A DNA stretch of 64,000 nucleotides from Vesta saturnalis (GCA_036346205.1 JARFJB010000663.1:103355-167354), one strand, 5' to 3'; numbered from the stretch's first letter, positions 11,861 through 24,825 are shown. A program made the numbers and translations. Notes: generated by a model not told the origin, from the sequence alone.

Positions 11861-12060
11861 AGTAAGGATGTTTTATATACTAGATAACTCCCTTATATGG
11901 ATGTCTATAGTATTGTTTTCCAAGTCAATAAAAAATAAATAAATAGTAAATAGATAAATAAGTAGATAAATTGAGGCATAGATAAAATGACATAACAACT
12001 AATAAATAACACAAAGTATAAATAAATAGGACTAGATTAGTCTTTGGACAAACACCGAGA

Positions 12061-15000
12061 GCACTATTGGTTCTTTCCTATTTTCTAGGTTGGAAAAGGA
12101 AGAAGGCAGGATTGATTCATGCGGTTAAAAAGGCATTTCCAATAGGTTTATAACGCTCCTATGCTAATGGTAAAACTCCTTTGCTAAAAATTTTGCCTTA
12201 TAATTGCTTTTCTTTGTTATCGACTTCTTGAAATTTTTCTGTTAAAACGCGGTGAATTTCTGTTTACAAGCATTCAAATTAATGGCTTTAAAAGTTACAG
12301 AAGGCTTCTACAAGGTTCATTAGGCAATTTATAAAGGGTTTGGTAAAGGTTTAAAAGTAGGATGGTTTCAGATAATTGTTTAATTTAATTTCTTTTTGGC
12401 TTTTAATGTTGATTCTGCTTTTTACAATTCAATGGACAAAATATTAAGGTTTATTCGGGGAATATTTCAATTTGGCAACCTTATTTCATATCTTACCTTT
12501 TCTTTGACCTTGAACCCAGTTTAACTAAAAATTTCTAATTCCAAAACCTTGTCCTTAATAAAAACCAAATATCCTTAAAAGAAGCGGTTTTTCTTACTTC
12601 CTTTTCAAATGGAAGGTGATTTTCTGTGCCCTTCCACTTAGTTTATAGGGCCTCACCATTTTAATACGCTTTGCCCAAGCATTAATAAAATACCAAATTG
12701 ACCAACAGGGTAAAAGGACGCACGGGAACAAAGCCACCGGCCCACCAAGGCCCCGGGGGATTTTTCAATTTTGAAGACCGGTTGGAATGAGGACCTCTCG
12801 ATTCCCGCGTTACAGAGCCAACTTTACTTCAGGATCGGATTTTTAAGAGGTTATTGCGAAGGTCCCAGGAGGAGACGGAACCGGGCCGAACTTGGACGGG
12901 TAAAAAGGGAAGCCTCAACTTTACTAGAGCCTGAAAGATCAAGGTTGGGAAGGCCGGAAAATTAAGTAAGGGGCATCGCCAGAAAAAGGTCGCTAGGGCA
13001 GGGCAAAGGCAGATTGGGTTTTTTAGTTTCTGAAATACCCGGAGCTTGGCAGAAGTGACGGCTTAAGCTTAGATGTTGACCGTTAAAAGTTTAAGTTCGT
13101 TTGGTTGGAAGTTTCGTCACCGTTAGTAAGGATTCTGGCTTGGGAAACCCCTTTGTTACCAATTTTTGGATCCATGGGAGTTTTTTGATTTTGAAAGTTT
13201 TCCATTTCACTTTAAAGTTTAAAGATGAATTGATTGTTGACAATGTTTCCGATTCAGAATTAATTGGAAGTAATGATTAATGTCAAATTTTAGATTATTG
13301 TACTGGGTTCAAATTGGCTTAATAGACATTTAGTTTCTTTTTTGACTTTTAAATAATCCTTAATTCATGTATTTCATTATATTTTTCGATAGTTTGATTA
13401 ATGTTTAAATCTACTTAATTTAATATTTTACTTAGGTTATCCCTTTCAACTATTTTAAATTGTTATTCCTTGATAGTTCGGTTTTAAGGTTGGTTAATTC
13501 GTTTTTTCCTATCCTTAATTCATGATTTATATTTTATTTATTAAAGGTTGCAATTAGCTTGGTCCCTTTGGTTCCAATTATAATTTTCATTTTAATCAGT
13601 TTAAACTATTGAATTCACATGGATTTGCTTTATGTGTTTATCCCTTGTAATTTTTTTCATTTGATAATTTCCGTATTAATTAGTCTTTTAATTTTATCTT
13701 ATGGAACTTCTTTACCATTTTAACAATTTCAATTTGTTTCTCCCCTTGGTTCCTTAGGATTTAGATGATGTTGGTTCTTGGTCTAATTTTGGTAAAAGGT
13801 TATATTAGTACCTTTTATTCTCGCATTTATGATTTTTATTTTAGTGTGTCGATTCATACCCTTTCCAAATTTAATTTAGTTTTAGTCTTTTATGCTTTTA
13901 GTTGAAGTTTTTCAATATATTGGTAAGGGTTTTTTATTTTATCTTTACTATTCTTTGTTTTCTAGGTGCTAATCTAAGTATAATTTGTCTAACGTAATTA
14001 TGGTTATGCTCTTTCAGTTTTTGGTTATCTTAGTTTTCTTAAATTTGATTTCCTCTTATTTAGTTTTGTTTCTTTTAATTTCGGAAATAGTATTTTATTT
14101 TAGATTTTTTACAACCAAGGTTATATTTGCCTGTTTTTCTTTATTTGTTTTTGAGGTTTTCATTATTGATAAGAGGTTATGCTGCACCTTATTGTTTTTT
14201 CGTTTTTATTTTTAAATGTTAGGGACACTTGTTTAAGATTTTCCAATAGCGTTTTTAGTAATTTCCTTCCTGTGTTATTAATTAAGGTTTGTAATTTTCG
14301 TTATTTTTTTATTCTTGGAAATTGTGATTTTACAATATGTTTAGAATTTAGCGTGGTCCTTCCCGATTTTTAAATCTTACTTTTCATTCTGGCGGGTGTT
14401 TATGTCCTTTATTTTATTTTCAATTTTAGGTGTTGGTTGTTGATTGGTAAGTTTGGCTTTGTTATACAATAGTTATTCCTCTGATCCTTTCATTATTCTT
14501 TGACCTTTTAGTATCCTGTTTATTGGTTCTACTTGCTTTTTTCCTTTGGTAATTTATGGATTCAGTTGTGGCCTTTTCCAAAGGTTTATGGTTAGATTTT
14601 TGTTCTTGGAAATTTGGTCATGGCCTTAATTATATTATTGTCCTTAAGTATAGGTTCTGCTTATCATATTTTTTTGGATTTAGTAATTCTTTTGTTTCCC
14701 GACCTTTTATGTGGTTGTCGAGATGCTATAAGGCTATAATTTTCCTAATTTTTCTTTGGTTGGTCGTTTCCCAATTGTCTGAGTATGTTTTAATATTATT
14801 TGCATGTTATTCCTGCCAATTTTTATTATGGGTGATTTTAAAATTAATTAAATATTTGGAAATGTTTTTCTGGTAAATTATTTAGTTTAAGTAATTTTTT
14901 ACTAGAATTGAGTTTTAATTACTTGTAATTGCCTTGGTTATTTAGATTCTTTTAATTGTGCTCTGTTTATTCCGATCCATTTTTTTTCTGACTTTTTTTA

Positions 15001-15300
15001 TTAAGATTGTTTATTGTAAGGAAATTAGAAACACTTTTACATTTCGCCAGGTTAATAGTTATAATCCAGTTCAGATTTTTATTTTTATCTTGCCGTTAGG
15101 TTTCAAAATTTGTTTATGGGTTTTCCTTTTATGTTTTATTTTTGTTAATTTTAAAACCCCAGGGTTTGGATTTTTAAACCAGGTTTGGTTGATTAAAAAT
15201 TTTTTGGGTTAATTTTGGGGGTTTTTTTTTTTCCCCTTTTCCCCTTTTGGGTTTTTTTAATTTTTTTCTTTTTTTTAAACCAAGGGACTACTTTATTATT
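12061..15300. other. Block of unknown origin, T-skewed in its right two thirds
   Basis: Nothing here matches the LINE copies on either side. 12060-13150 is mixed, with a GC-richer patch near 12690-13030. 13200-15290 is strikingly T-rich on the plus strand (by eye T is about twice A), with many TTTT runs. It ends in homopolymer-rich text (G5, T12, C4TTTTC4) near 15200-15280. The hydrophobic plus-strand frames are what such a composition gives by chance; none shows a known family motif. It replaces the part of ORF1 that should connect copies D and E. A poor consensus is a real possibility. Confidence 0.5.
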
Positions 15301-16370
15301 TCTACAACCACTAGTTTGGCGGTATGCACTATTCTGTGGCAATTAAAGACGTAGGCATACGGATTTACTGTCTTACTTCTAACGAGTAAAATGCGACTTT
15401 TATCTTTTGGGGGACCGTAGGTTTGTTAAATGTTAAAATGTGTGTCGGAGTTTCAATTTTTTCTTTGTCCCTTTGCTGTGTTATTCTTTTTACAGCAATT
15501 ACACCTTCACCTGATAGACCTTCTAATATTTCTTCCGCGGTACAGGTGAGAAAGTCTCTACACCGCACGACACCTCTAGAGAAATTTAAAAGGTTATGTA
15601 GTTTTATTGTAACGTCATCCGCACCAATTCTATTTATTGTCCACATTCGTTTGGCTTGTGCATCCGATAGTTTCTATTAAAATCTGCGTTTTTACCTTTC
15701 TTATCGTTTTCAAATTTCCTATCAAACCATTTAATTTGTTATTTACAGTAAAACGATTATCCTTTGCAAAAGATCTGTTTACTTTTTCAATTACCCAGAA
15801 CCGAGGAACACGTTCCGTCTTTTCAGTGCTAAATGAAAAGTTTTGTTTTGCGGTAGTTCTAACGAGGCCGCTAACTTCTTCCATAAGGGAATGTAACCTT
15901 GTTGCGCCTAGATGAGTGGCATCGGTATGGTTGGTTGCAAGTTTTTCAGTTGGATCAGCACCAACGGCCATGTTTTGAGGCGTGGACACCTCTGTAAGGG
16001 GGGTTTGATTTAAGACACTCATATAAATCCCACAGTAGGGAACACCTATACGTCCACTATGACAGTGGTCCCATATTACATCAAGGCTTAACTGAATGCA
16101 ACTAGAGTCAGCCAGGTATCTAGAGGGCTCTGTTAACGACTAACTCAGCATAGTCATACATTTCTTGGCACGGATCGCATTACACCGTCGATTTCGGATT
16201 TGTTGATGAAGTTTCTTCTCCAAACAATAAACAGTAAAACAAGACATAGACAATAGGCATGGTGACAATGAAGACTAACGACCTGAGATCTCTTAGCTAC
16301 GCCACTGCTGGCAACAGTGGCTACTGAGCCCGCCCACCACGTCAAGGTGGATCTCAGCATGGACGGGTAT
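15300..16370 (-). mobile_element. LINE copy E: ORF1 N-terminal part and 5' leader
   Basis: This fragment is bounded on the left by the T-skewed block and on the right by the T-run tail of copy F. It holds the N-terminal two thirds of an ORF1 and a leader with a CACCACGTCAAGGTGG hairpin-like motif (about 16339-16354) comparable to the 5' hairpins of C and G. The leader string CACTATGACAGTGGTCCC resembles CACTACGGCAGTGGTCCC in copy C. It may be the 5' end of copy D, separated from it by the 3.2-kb block. Confidence 0.65.
15365..16022 (-). pseudogene. Copy E ORF1 N-terminal fragment
   Basis: From M-S-V-L-N-Q-T-P (16022) the frame runs through a divergent N-terminal domain (R-F-W-V-I-E-K-V-N, then L-N-G-L-I-G-N-L-K). 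A frame overlap near 15640 leads to the second domain, with S-R-G-V-V-R-C-R-D-F-L-T-C, T-H-I-L-T-F-N-K and K-I-K-V-A-F-Y-S-L-E-V-R. The stop follows exactly where the Y-I-P-P-P-x-R-C knuckle entry should be, so the CCHC region and tail are absent. The N-terminal extension differs from those of C, G and I, so this is a distinct subfamily. Confidence 0.75.
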
Positions 16371-16475
16371 GGTTTTTTGTGTTCAAGTTCTTGGTTATTT
16401 GCCACTTATTTCCTTTTATATTATTGTTCGCTTATTATATTTTATTCAATATTTCGATCTGAGTTAGATAGCTTG

Positions 16476-19400
16476 TTATATCTTTATCTTTTGTTCCATG
16501 ATGTTAAAGTCTATTTTAATTCCATGATCCACGTTTGCTTTTCTTCTGATGTCTTTTAGTTGCTCGCATTCCTCAAATATGTGTTCTATTGTGAGTTGTC
16601 TGTTACATTTTGTACACGTAGGTGGGTCTGTATTTTCTAAGATGTAAAAGTGGGTTAATTTCGTGTGTCCTATCTTCAGTCTGGTTACTACAATGCAGAG
16701 TTTTCTAGTCATTTGTGGGTATACTTTTTTATTTTCCACTTGTGGGGTATTCTTTTTCAAAAATTTATTTTGTTTCGACCAGCTCGCTTGCCACCATCAC
16801 GCCGATTTAGGGACGTGGAAGTGTTTATGCCTAATATTTTTAGTGTATTACCTATTCTAAAGTTTATAGGATTATTTCTATTTTCCCTTCCGTTTTCCTC
16901 TATTTCACTTAATCTATTATGCATATAATGTTGTGGATTTTGTTGTATTTTTGATACCTACTTCAGTAGGATCCACATTCGCCTTAGTCGTAGTGGCATT
17001 ACACCTGCTTCTACATGCAGGCTGCTACATGGGCTTGTTGGAAATGCCCCTGTTCTGTAACGTATGTACAAATTTTGTATTATCTCTAGTGTTCTTACGT
17101 AGGATATTGAAGCCGAGTCATACGCTACAGACCCATAATCAAATGTTGATAATATTAGGGTTTTGTATAACCTTAACAACACTTCCCTATCTGCTTCTCA
17201 CTTTGCATTACTTACGCATTTTATTATATTTGTAGTTTTTCGCGCTTTTGTGATTACATGGTTTATGTGTTTTTTCCATGTCATAGCACTATCAAGTATT
17301 ACCCCTAGAAATTTGTGGTCGAGTACATATTGAATTATATTATTATTAAATTTAAAGGTGGGTAAGTAGTGTGGTCGCCTGAGCTTACAGAAATGCTTGT
17401 CTACTGTTTTGCCTGCTGATACTTTAAATCCCCTCTCCTGGGCTTTTTGGATTATTGTATCTATGGCATCTTGTAATAATCCATTATGCGATTCTCTTTG
17501 ATGTTGTAAAGATTACTAACTCGTCTACGTAAAAACAGCTCTTTATTTTTCGGTGTAGCTCTTTGGTAAGGTCGTTTACTGATATTAGAAGTTATGTTCC
17601 ACTGATTGGGGTTCCTTGCGGGATACCTATTTCTAAAGCCCGTTTTTCAGATAGGTGGTTATCTATCCTTACCCTTAGATGCCTGTCAGATAGGAATGGG
17701 TTTACGAATTTTACTAGATTTCCTCTAAGGTCCCATTTATGTAGTTTCGCTATTACCCCACATATCCACACTAAATCAAACACCTTTTCGAGGTCGAAAA
17801 ATATGGCAGTAGTATGTTGTCCCTTATTAAATGCCTCCAGCACAGTGGTTGCTACGTAGGTTATGTTGTCTATGGTTGAATGATACTTTCGAAACCCGGT
17901 TGGATATTTATTTATGAGATGTTTTTTTAAGTATTTTACAAGCCTTGTGTTCACCATTCGTTCCAGGAGCTTTCCAAAACAGCTTAGCAACGATATTGGG
18001 CGATAGTTAGACGTCTCTAATTCATCCTTGTCGGTCTTCAGTATTGGTATAATCACTGAAGTTTTCCAGATTGTTAGATAGGTGCCTTCTGACCAGATTC
18101 TATTATGTGTATACAGTAAACTTTCGATAGATTTTTTTGGTAGGTTTTTTATCATTGCGTACTGTATGTTGTACAATCCTGGGGATGTTTCTTTAACGTC
18201 TGCTAAACTTGTCCTTAGCTTTTCAATACTAAACGGTGCGTTGTATTCTTCATCTTCTTGTTCTGTGTACTCAAGAGGGGTTTCTTTGATGACTCTGATT
18301 CTTTTGAAGTGATCATCATAATTTGCAGCTGAGCTCACTTTTTCATAATGACTAGCAGATTCTTCTGCTAGTCGGCTATCCGGCTCAGTAACTAGGTCAT
18401 TTCCATAAAGTAGTTTTGTTCGTTTACCTGATATTGATTTTACTTTTTGCCAGATCTCTGCTGATGGTGTTTTTGGAGTCATAGTTGAGACATACCTTTC
18501 CCACGATTGTCTTTTGCTTTCTAGCACCTTTCTTCTTGCTATCGCTCTACTTTTCTTATATTCTATTAAATTTTCCATCGTGGGCTTATTAACAAATATT
18601 TTTAACGTTTTCTTGCGATTTCTTATTGCTAATACCACTTCTGGATTTCACCAAGGCACTGGTGGTTTTGTAACTCTACCAGTACTTTTTGGTACTGTTC
18701 TTTCTGCAGCGCTGATTGTATTATTTGTGAATTCTTGAACTAGTGAATTTATGTCTTGTTGTCTGTCAATGTCTGTAACGATATTCCTGTATTGCAACCA
18801 ATCGGCTTTACCTAACTTCCATCTGGGAGATATTGTCCATTTATGTCGTGTGGTTGATGATGCTATGATTATAGGAAAATGATCACTATCATGAAGATCT
18901 TCTATTGGGTTCCACTCATATTTTACTACCACCTGTGGAGAACACATGCTGAGGTCTATGGCGGAAAAACCATTCTGTTCTAGAGTTAAAATGTGTTGGC
19001 TTTCCGGTGTTTAATAGAATTAGTTGATTGGTATCGAGTAGTGACTCTAATGCTTTTCCTCTAGTGTATTTTTTGTCTGAGCCCCTTAATGGATTGTGAG
19101 CATTAAGGTATCCTAGTAAGAGGAAAGGTGATATTAGATTACCTATTGCTTGTATTGTCCAATTGTTGTCCGGTAAATAGATGTTACAAATATTTATGTT
19201 AACGGGATGTTTAATTGATACAGCTACTGCTTGTATTGTCGTGTTCAATTGGATACAATCATAGATACAAGAACTTTTTATTAATATAGCAATTCCACCC
19301 TTGGCTCGTTTATCGTGTGGTTCATCATATCTTATGATTTTGTAATCGTTTAAGTGGAATTTTATATTTACTTTGAAGTGTGTTTCTTGTAATGCGATAG

Positions 19401-19490
19401 CAAATGGGGTGTGCTCGCTGTTTAATAGTTGCAATTCGTCCTTACTTTTGGAACATCCATTGCAAGATTTTATCCATTGTTTGAATGGAT
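16476..19490 (-). pseudogene. Copy F ORF2 relic: endonuclease and RT without RNase H
   Basis: The endonuclease (18916-19490) keeps Q-E-T-H-F and S-D-H-F-P-I, but the catalytic G-D-F-N-A-H-N reads G-Y-L-N-A-H-N, so Asp is replaced by Tyr. The RT is open over 17592-18638, with S-P-G-L-Y-N-I, N-Y-R-P-I-S-L-L-S, F-R-K-Y-H-S-T and F-F-D-L-E-K. The catalytic YxDD, near 17525, reads Y-V-D-E. The thumb fragment is at 16958-17182. Only about 200 bases separate it from the C-terminal R-L-K-I-G-H and C-T-K-C...L-T-I-E-H-I region (16476-16760), leaving no room for an RNase H domain. Confidence 0.85.
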
Positions 19491-19603
19491 TTAAATGGAA
19501 TATAAAGTGTTTATGTTTTAAATTAGGTATACAGCAAGGACTATTATACATTTATATCAAACAAACATACATTTATATCACAAATAAAAGTTGTCTATAT
19601 TAA

Positions 19604-19639
19604 TATCACAGTTAAAGTTATCTAAATCTAACATCACAG
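19604..19639 (-). promoter_or_regulatory. K-box pair next to copy F ORF1 stop
   Basis: CTGTGATA (plus strand TATCACAG, 19604-19611) and CTGTGATG (CATCACAG, 19632-19639). The second lies one base beyond the ORF1 stop codon at 19641-19643. The family also includes miR-11, whose seed has the CAUCACAG form. Confidence 0.6.
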
Positions 19640-19640
19640 T

Positions 19641-20821
19641 TTAAGAAGCTTTACGTGGTTTGCCCTTGGGCCAACCTTTCTTCTTTTTTTGTTTTAATAT
19701 GTTTAGTCTGCTTTCATCTAGCTCCTCTTCATCTAGGTATTGAGAGGATGAATCTGATGCTACAAAGTTTCTTTTTCGTTTTTTATTGGGCTCGGTTTCC
19801 ATCTGATCGATATTCGAATCAGCAATATGACGTTCTGATTCTATCGTGGTGGTTGATCGGATACTTTCCTTTTTAGCTTAAGTCAAATGTTCTGTTAGTT
19901 CAGAAATTAAATGAGGAACTAATTCTGATACTAGTTCTTTCACATTAATGTTTTTAGGTGAGGTTGCAGTTTTTGTTATTGTTGCATATGTAGGAATCGT
20001 AGGGGTTCGTGTTTTCATTTCTTTACGCGCTTCAAAATATGTTATTCGATTTTTCACCTTTAGTTCTTGAATAGCTGTCTCTTCTATATATTTTGGACAG
20101 TCTTTAGATCTAGCTGTGTGATCTCCGTTGCAATTTACACTTGTGAGTGGTTTTTCACATGGCTGACCAGGATGTAGCTGCTTGCCGCATACGCAAATTT
20201 GTGCGTTTTTGCATACTGTTGTTGTATGTCCAAAGACCTGACATCTGTAACATCTTAATGGAGGTGGAATATAAAATCTGACTGGAAGCCTGTATATAGC
20301 TGCTTTTACATTGGCTGGTAATGTTTGGCTACAAAGGTTAGTATCAAGCTTGTTGTGTTGATGGTTTGTCCGTCTTTTCTGGTTGTGACCCTTCGTACCA
20401 AAATGACCTTTGGGTTTTTCAAGTTTTTAAGGATTTCATCGGTTGTACAATTTAATAGGTCTTTGCATGTTATGACACCTTTTACAATATTTAAAGTTAG
20501 ATGGGGTTCAACTATTACGGAAGTACTACCAAACCTTTCCAGTTCCAACTTTGTGCTGGTTTGTTAGATCTCGTAACTATCAATAAACCAGTACTGACTT
20601 TTCTGCATGAGTTTACATCACCTAATAAATTATACAAAGTCCTAGCAATTTCAAACGGGTTATCTTTTTCAAAATTTTCAGAATTTAATGACCAGAAACC
20701 GAGGGGTGTTACCGGACGTCAACTGTTCCATTATGTTATTATTCAAGTAATTTTTCCGTTGTTACTCGCCGACGAACATATTTGAGGATGAAAACTCTTT
20801 CTGGGGATTTAATTCAGACAT
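19641..20821 (-). pseudogene. Copy F ORF1 relic
   Basis: The likely start is the ATG at 20821-20819, preceded in RNA sense by CGTGGGAACAAAT, the start context shared with copies H, I, J and N. Stops and frameshifts follow quickly. The second domain is readable at 20306-20548 (L-N-I-V-K-G-V-I-T-C-K-D-L-L-N-C). The knuckles lie in another frame near 20090-20270: C-Y-R-C-Q-V-F-G-H-T-T-T-V-C is intact, C-G-K-Q-L-H-P-G-Q-P-C follows, and in the third a Cys has become Ser. The protein ends in K-K-G-W-P-K-G-K-P-R-K-A-S, the AT-hook-like tail. Confidence 0.8.
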
Positions 20822-21460
20822 ATTTGTTCCCACGAGAAGGCACTGATAGGATGTCAACTGAAGCAGAGCAGGCTCACTACAGCAGGGAATGATACTGTGA
20901 GGGGCGCCCACAGGCGTTTTAATGCTACGGACCAGGCTTCCCTCTGGCCACGATTAGGCATCCATTCGCGCAATCACTTCAGCACCTAAAACTGCCAAAC
21001 GGCCTTGGGATTGAGGGATTTTTATAGAGGTTGCCTTCCTCGTAGTCCGGGCGGTTAAGCCAAGACCACCGACCGCTACCTGCACGACGTTCCCTAGCCA
21101 CGCCCTTCTCGAGTGTCTGAAGTACGGTTTTAGGAGACGGTTAGCGCTCAGTCGCCCCCAGCTAGGACATCCCGGGTTAGCCACACCCGTATACGCTTTT
21201 GACGGCGCATGTCCTGGAAAGAACAGAGAGGAAAAGAAGGTCTCTCAACTTTTGCTGGGAGCCTGAAGAAAACAAGAGTTGGAGCGAGGGTGCTCCGACA
21301 GAAAAGAATTAAAGTAAGGTAAACCACTCAAGGCTAGTATAAGGAAAATGTACTTCCAGCTAGGGGGACGCAGGGTTGCCATCCCTGTCCTCGTTAGATA
21401 CGAGGCCCCACGTGGACTGGTCCGCGACACCGTATCCTCTAGGCTAACTGTGGCGCCATC

Positions 21461-21514
21461 ATTATTACTATTATTATTATTATTATTGTTATTATTATTA
21501 TTGTTATTTTTTTT
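21461..21514. repeat. (TTA)n tract between copies F and G
   Basis: Imperfect TTA/TTG repeats ending in eight T residues; the 3' tail of copy G in minus orientation. The 5' terminus of copy F abuts it with no intervening sequence. Confidence 0.93.
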
Positions 21515-21595
21515 GTCGTCAACTGCGAGGTTATTGCCATTATTTATAATTGTTATTGTAACCTCAGTCTTCTCTTATTCAGTTTATGTTTTTTG

Positions 21596-24500
21596 CTAAA
21601 TTTTTTCAAATAAGTGTGTTACGTGTAAGAACTGAAACAATTTCTTTAACTTACATCGTTCGATTGATAGTATTTCCACCAGTGTGTCTGATAAATTGTA
21701 TCTGCGTCTGTGGTGCTCAAGCTCGTTACACTCCACCAATAAGTGTCTTACTGTAATAGGACATTTACACGTATTGCAAGTATTAATAGGTGAATTGGTC
21801 AGTAAATGGGAATGAGTTAGATTGGTGTGGCCTATCCTAAGTCGTGTTAAAACAGTGCCTTCTTTTCTCGACACTAACGTGTAACGTTTACGGCCGCCTA
21901 TCAGTGGAACATGTTACTTTAATTCACGATTTTCTCGGTTCCACATTTCCTGCCATAAATCGTCAATTTTAAGCTTAATTTGAGAGAGGTTCCCTAATTC
22001 ATGGTCGTTTACTTTTGCCATTTTTCGATCGTTTCGTATGGTCGAGTATATGGGTATGTTCAGTTTTGTATGATTGTCTTCTTTTTGTAGCAATTGCTGG
22101 TTAAAATGCGACTCAATCGATAGTATTTTGGACGTATACTTTAATAACAACCACTTTCTCCTTAATATTAAAGGTAATACCCCCGCTTCAACGTAAAGAC
22201 TGCTGGTTGGGCTAGTAGGGAACGCTCCTGTAGCGTATCTTATTGATATATTTTGTATAACATCTAATTTATTTAATCGTGTTTTGCACGCTGATCTGTA
22301 GATTATGCACCCATAATCTATTCTGGAAAGGATTAAGGTTTTGTATATCCTGATTAAAACTTCCCTGTTTGCTCCCCACTTAGTATTAGCCAAACACTTC
22401 ATAATATTAAGTGAATTTCTTGTTTTGATCTCTAATTCTTCTATATGATACTTCCATGTGAGTGCTGGATCTAGTACCATTCCTAGGAATTTTACCCTTT
22501 CCACACATGAAATTTGTTTGCCTTTGAGAAATAAGTTAGGTGGATAGTGTGGGGTTCGTAATTTACAAAAATGCAAACATACAGTTTTCTCTGCTGACAT
22601 GCGAAAACCTACGTCTTCTGCTTGGCGCACAATTTCATTTATTCCTGCTTGTATTTGAGTGTTTGCAGGGTTGTCTCGCTTAGACGACATGTATATGGCT
22701 ATATCATCTACATACAAACAACGGCCAATTTCAGGGTTTAATGTGTGGGTTATGTTGTTTACCGCTATGATAAATAAGGTTACACTAACTGGTGAACCCT
22801 GGGGGATCCCGTTTTCAAGAATGTGCGTAGACGACATTCTACTCCCTACCCTCACCCCGAAAATTCTATCGCTTAAAAAAGATTTAATGAAATTCGCCAT
22901 ATTTCCTCTAATCCCCAGTCGTATATCCATTGTAGCACAGAGTACCTCCAAACAGTATCATATGCCTTCTCGACATCAAAGAATACCGCTGTGAGATGTT
23001 CCCTATTATTAAAACTTTCTTGAACCTTTGTAGCAAGGTTAACTAAGTTGTCGTTAGTAGAGTAATGTTTGCGGAATCCTGCTTGGAAATGATTTATCCA
23101 CTTATTTTCCTCTAACAAGTTGACCAGCCTTTTATTAACTATCCTCTCCAGAAGTTTGCCTACGCAACTTGTTAACGACATTGGCCGGTAGTTCTCTGGT
23201 TTTAAATGATCTTTATTTTTCTTTGCAAGTGGAAAAATTATTGCAGTTTTCCATATTTGAGGATAGTGGCCCTCACTCCATATTTTGTTAAAAATAAATA
23301 ATACGTCACGTAGACCTGTACCGGGTAAGTTTTTTAACATTGCATTGGCAATATTGTCTAGCCCTGTTGCTTTATTTTTAAGTTCTCTTATTTCGTTTGT
23401 TACTTCGAGCATTGTTATTTTCTCATTATATGATTGTTGGCGTTCTTCAGCAAAATCGAGTGGTACTTCACGTCTTACTTTGTTTCTAATAAAATCATAT
23501 TGGTAGTTGTCTGTACTACTTACATTTTGATAATGTTTCGCGAATAGTTCAGCAACTTGAAAGGGTTCAGTTACTATCTCCTGCCCTATTCGTACTTTTG
23601 GTGACGTACTGCCAGTGCATTTCGCTGAGATTGCTCTTATTTTTTTCCAAACGATCGAGGGTGGTGTACTTGGTGTAATAGTATTCACAAAAGTTTCCCA
23701 GGTCCTTTTCTTTGCTTCTTTCATTTTTTTTTTCGCGCAATAGCGCGTATTTTTTTGAACTCCACCATATTATTTATTGTTGGGTTTACCATAAACGTTT
23801 TTAACGCTTTTTTCCTGTCCTTGATGGCTTTTTCGACATTTGGATTCCACCAAGGCACTGTTGATTTATGTACCTTATTACTCGCTTTCGGTATGGTTTC
23901 TAAAGCAGCGTTTAGAACTGAATTGCCAAATTCTTGAACCATTGACTCCACATCTAATTCTCTATTAATTGGCACAATTTTTTGTTTGTAAGCATCCCAA
24001 TTTGCCCGTTCTAGGTACCATTTATCAAAACGTAACGGGAGCGTTTTTTGTTTAATTGACTGTATCAGTATGGGTTAGTGGTCGCTTCCATGGAGATCCA
24101 AGATAGGATTCCACGTATAGTCCAAAGCTGCTTTTGACGTGCATATTGATAAATCAATAGCAGTGAGGTCATTAGATTTAGAGTTAAAAAATGTGGGTCT
24201 ACCATCATGCATAAACGTAAGTACTTCTTGATCGAGGAACTGCTCTACGATTTTTCTCTAGCGTCGCGTTTTGTTGAGCCCACAATGGGCTGTGTACGTT
24301 AAAGTCCCCTATCAACAAGAATGGTTCTCGAAGTTGTGCAATGAGGCCATCAAGGTCTTGTCGCGACCAATTACCATCAGGTAAGTACACGTTACATATA
24401 GTGACGTTAATAGGGTGTTCCAATGTCACTGCGACCGCTTGCAATCGAGAATTAAGCTTAATTCGCTAAATACGCATTCTTGATGAATAAAGATAGCCAC

Positions 24501-24695
24501 TCCGCCTCTAGCTCTTCGAGCGTGTTCTACGTCATAACGGCAGCAATAATATTGCGGCAACTCAAATTCGTCATTTACTTTGAGATGAGATTCTTGTAAA
24601 CTCACTATTAGCGGAGCAAATTCTGTTAACATTAACTTTATTTCTGCTGAACTCTTTCGACAGCCGTTGCAATTCCATTGGATTATAGTATCCAT
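21596..24695 (-). pseudogene. Copy G ORF2 relic: endonuclease and RT without RNase H
   Basis: The start is M-D-T-I-I-Q-W-N-C-N-G at 24695. The endonuclease keeps L-Q-E-S-H-L and I-G-D-F-N-V-H-S, but an in-frame stop falls just after S-D-H near 24077. Linker P-W-W-N-P-N is at about 23850. RT pieces (22873-23724 and 21914-22951, overlapping at a frameshift near 22900) contain N-Y-R-P-M-S-L-T-S, F-R-K-H-Y-S-T, F-F-D-V-E-K-A-Y-D, I-P-Q-G-S-P-V-S and an intact Y-V-D-D. The C-terminus (21596-21874) has R-L-R-I-G-H and C-N-T-C...I-T-V-R-H-L. RNase H is absent. Confidence 0.87.
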
Positions 24696-24825
24696 GGACG
24701 TATTATATTTTTGGTATAATATAATATAATAAAAGATATGTAGAATAAATAAATAAATAAATAAAGTTAATAAATAAGATTCAAAAAGACAAACTCTATA
24801 CACGAAAAGACAAACAACAAATTAA

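Larger units (their letters stand above)
8382..12060 (-). mobile_element. LINE copy D (ORF2 with RNase H; ORF1 lost)
   Basis: This minus-strand copy is related to C. The sequence around the ORF2 start and the AT-rich spacer (11850-12060) resemble those of C at 6540-6800. It has endonuclease, RT, RNase H and C-terminal Cys/His regions, all broken by frameshifts. Homology ends near 12060 within the ORF1-ORF2 spacer, where an unrelated block begins. The ORF1 fragment E at 15.3-16.4 kb may be the displaced 5' part of the same insertion. Confidence 0.75.
16370..21460 (-). mobile_element. LINE copy F, near full length (about 5.1 kb, no RNase H)
   Basis: Its 3' end is marked by a T-run at about 16371-16376 against copy E. 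Its 5' end lies at 21460, where the leader meets the (TTA)n tail of copy G. It contains ORF2 (about 16476-19490), a spacer, ORF1 (19641-20821) and a long leader. The leader text from about 20950-21200 is nearly the same as in copies I, J and N (for example CACCTAAAACTGCCAAACG), although I and N carry RNase H and F does not. Confidence 0.85.

Noticed and set aside
13985..15212. Hydrophobic plus-strand frames suggesting membrane proteins or mitochondrial genes inserted in the nucleus
   Set aside because: T-rich sequence yields Phe/Leu/Ile/Val-rich frames by chance; I could not find cytochrome oxidase, cytochrome b, NADH dehydrogenase or rRNA motifs.
20954..21430. Short frames in LINE leaders (also 16154-16405, 1575-1909, 27037-27300)
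   Set aside because: They lie in 5' leaders, are not shared as proteins between copies and conflict with the conserved ORF1 start.
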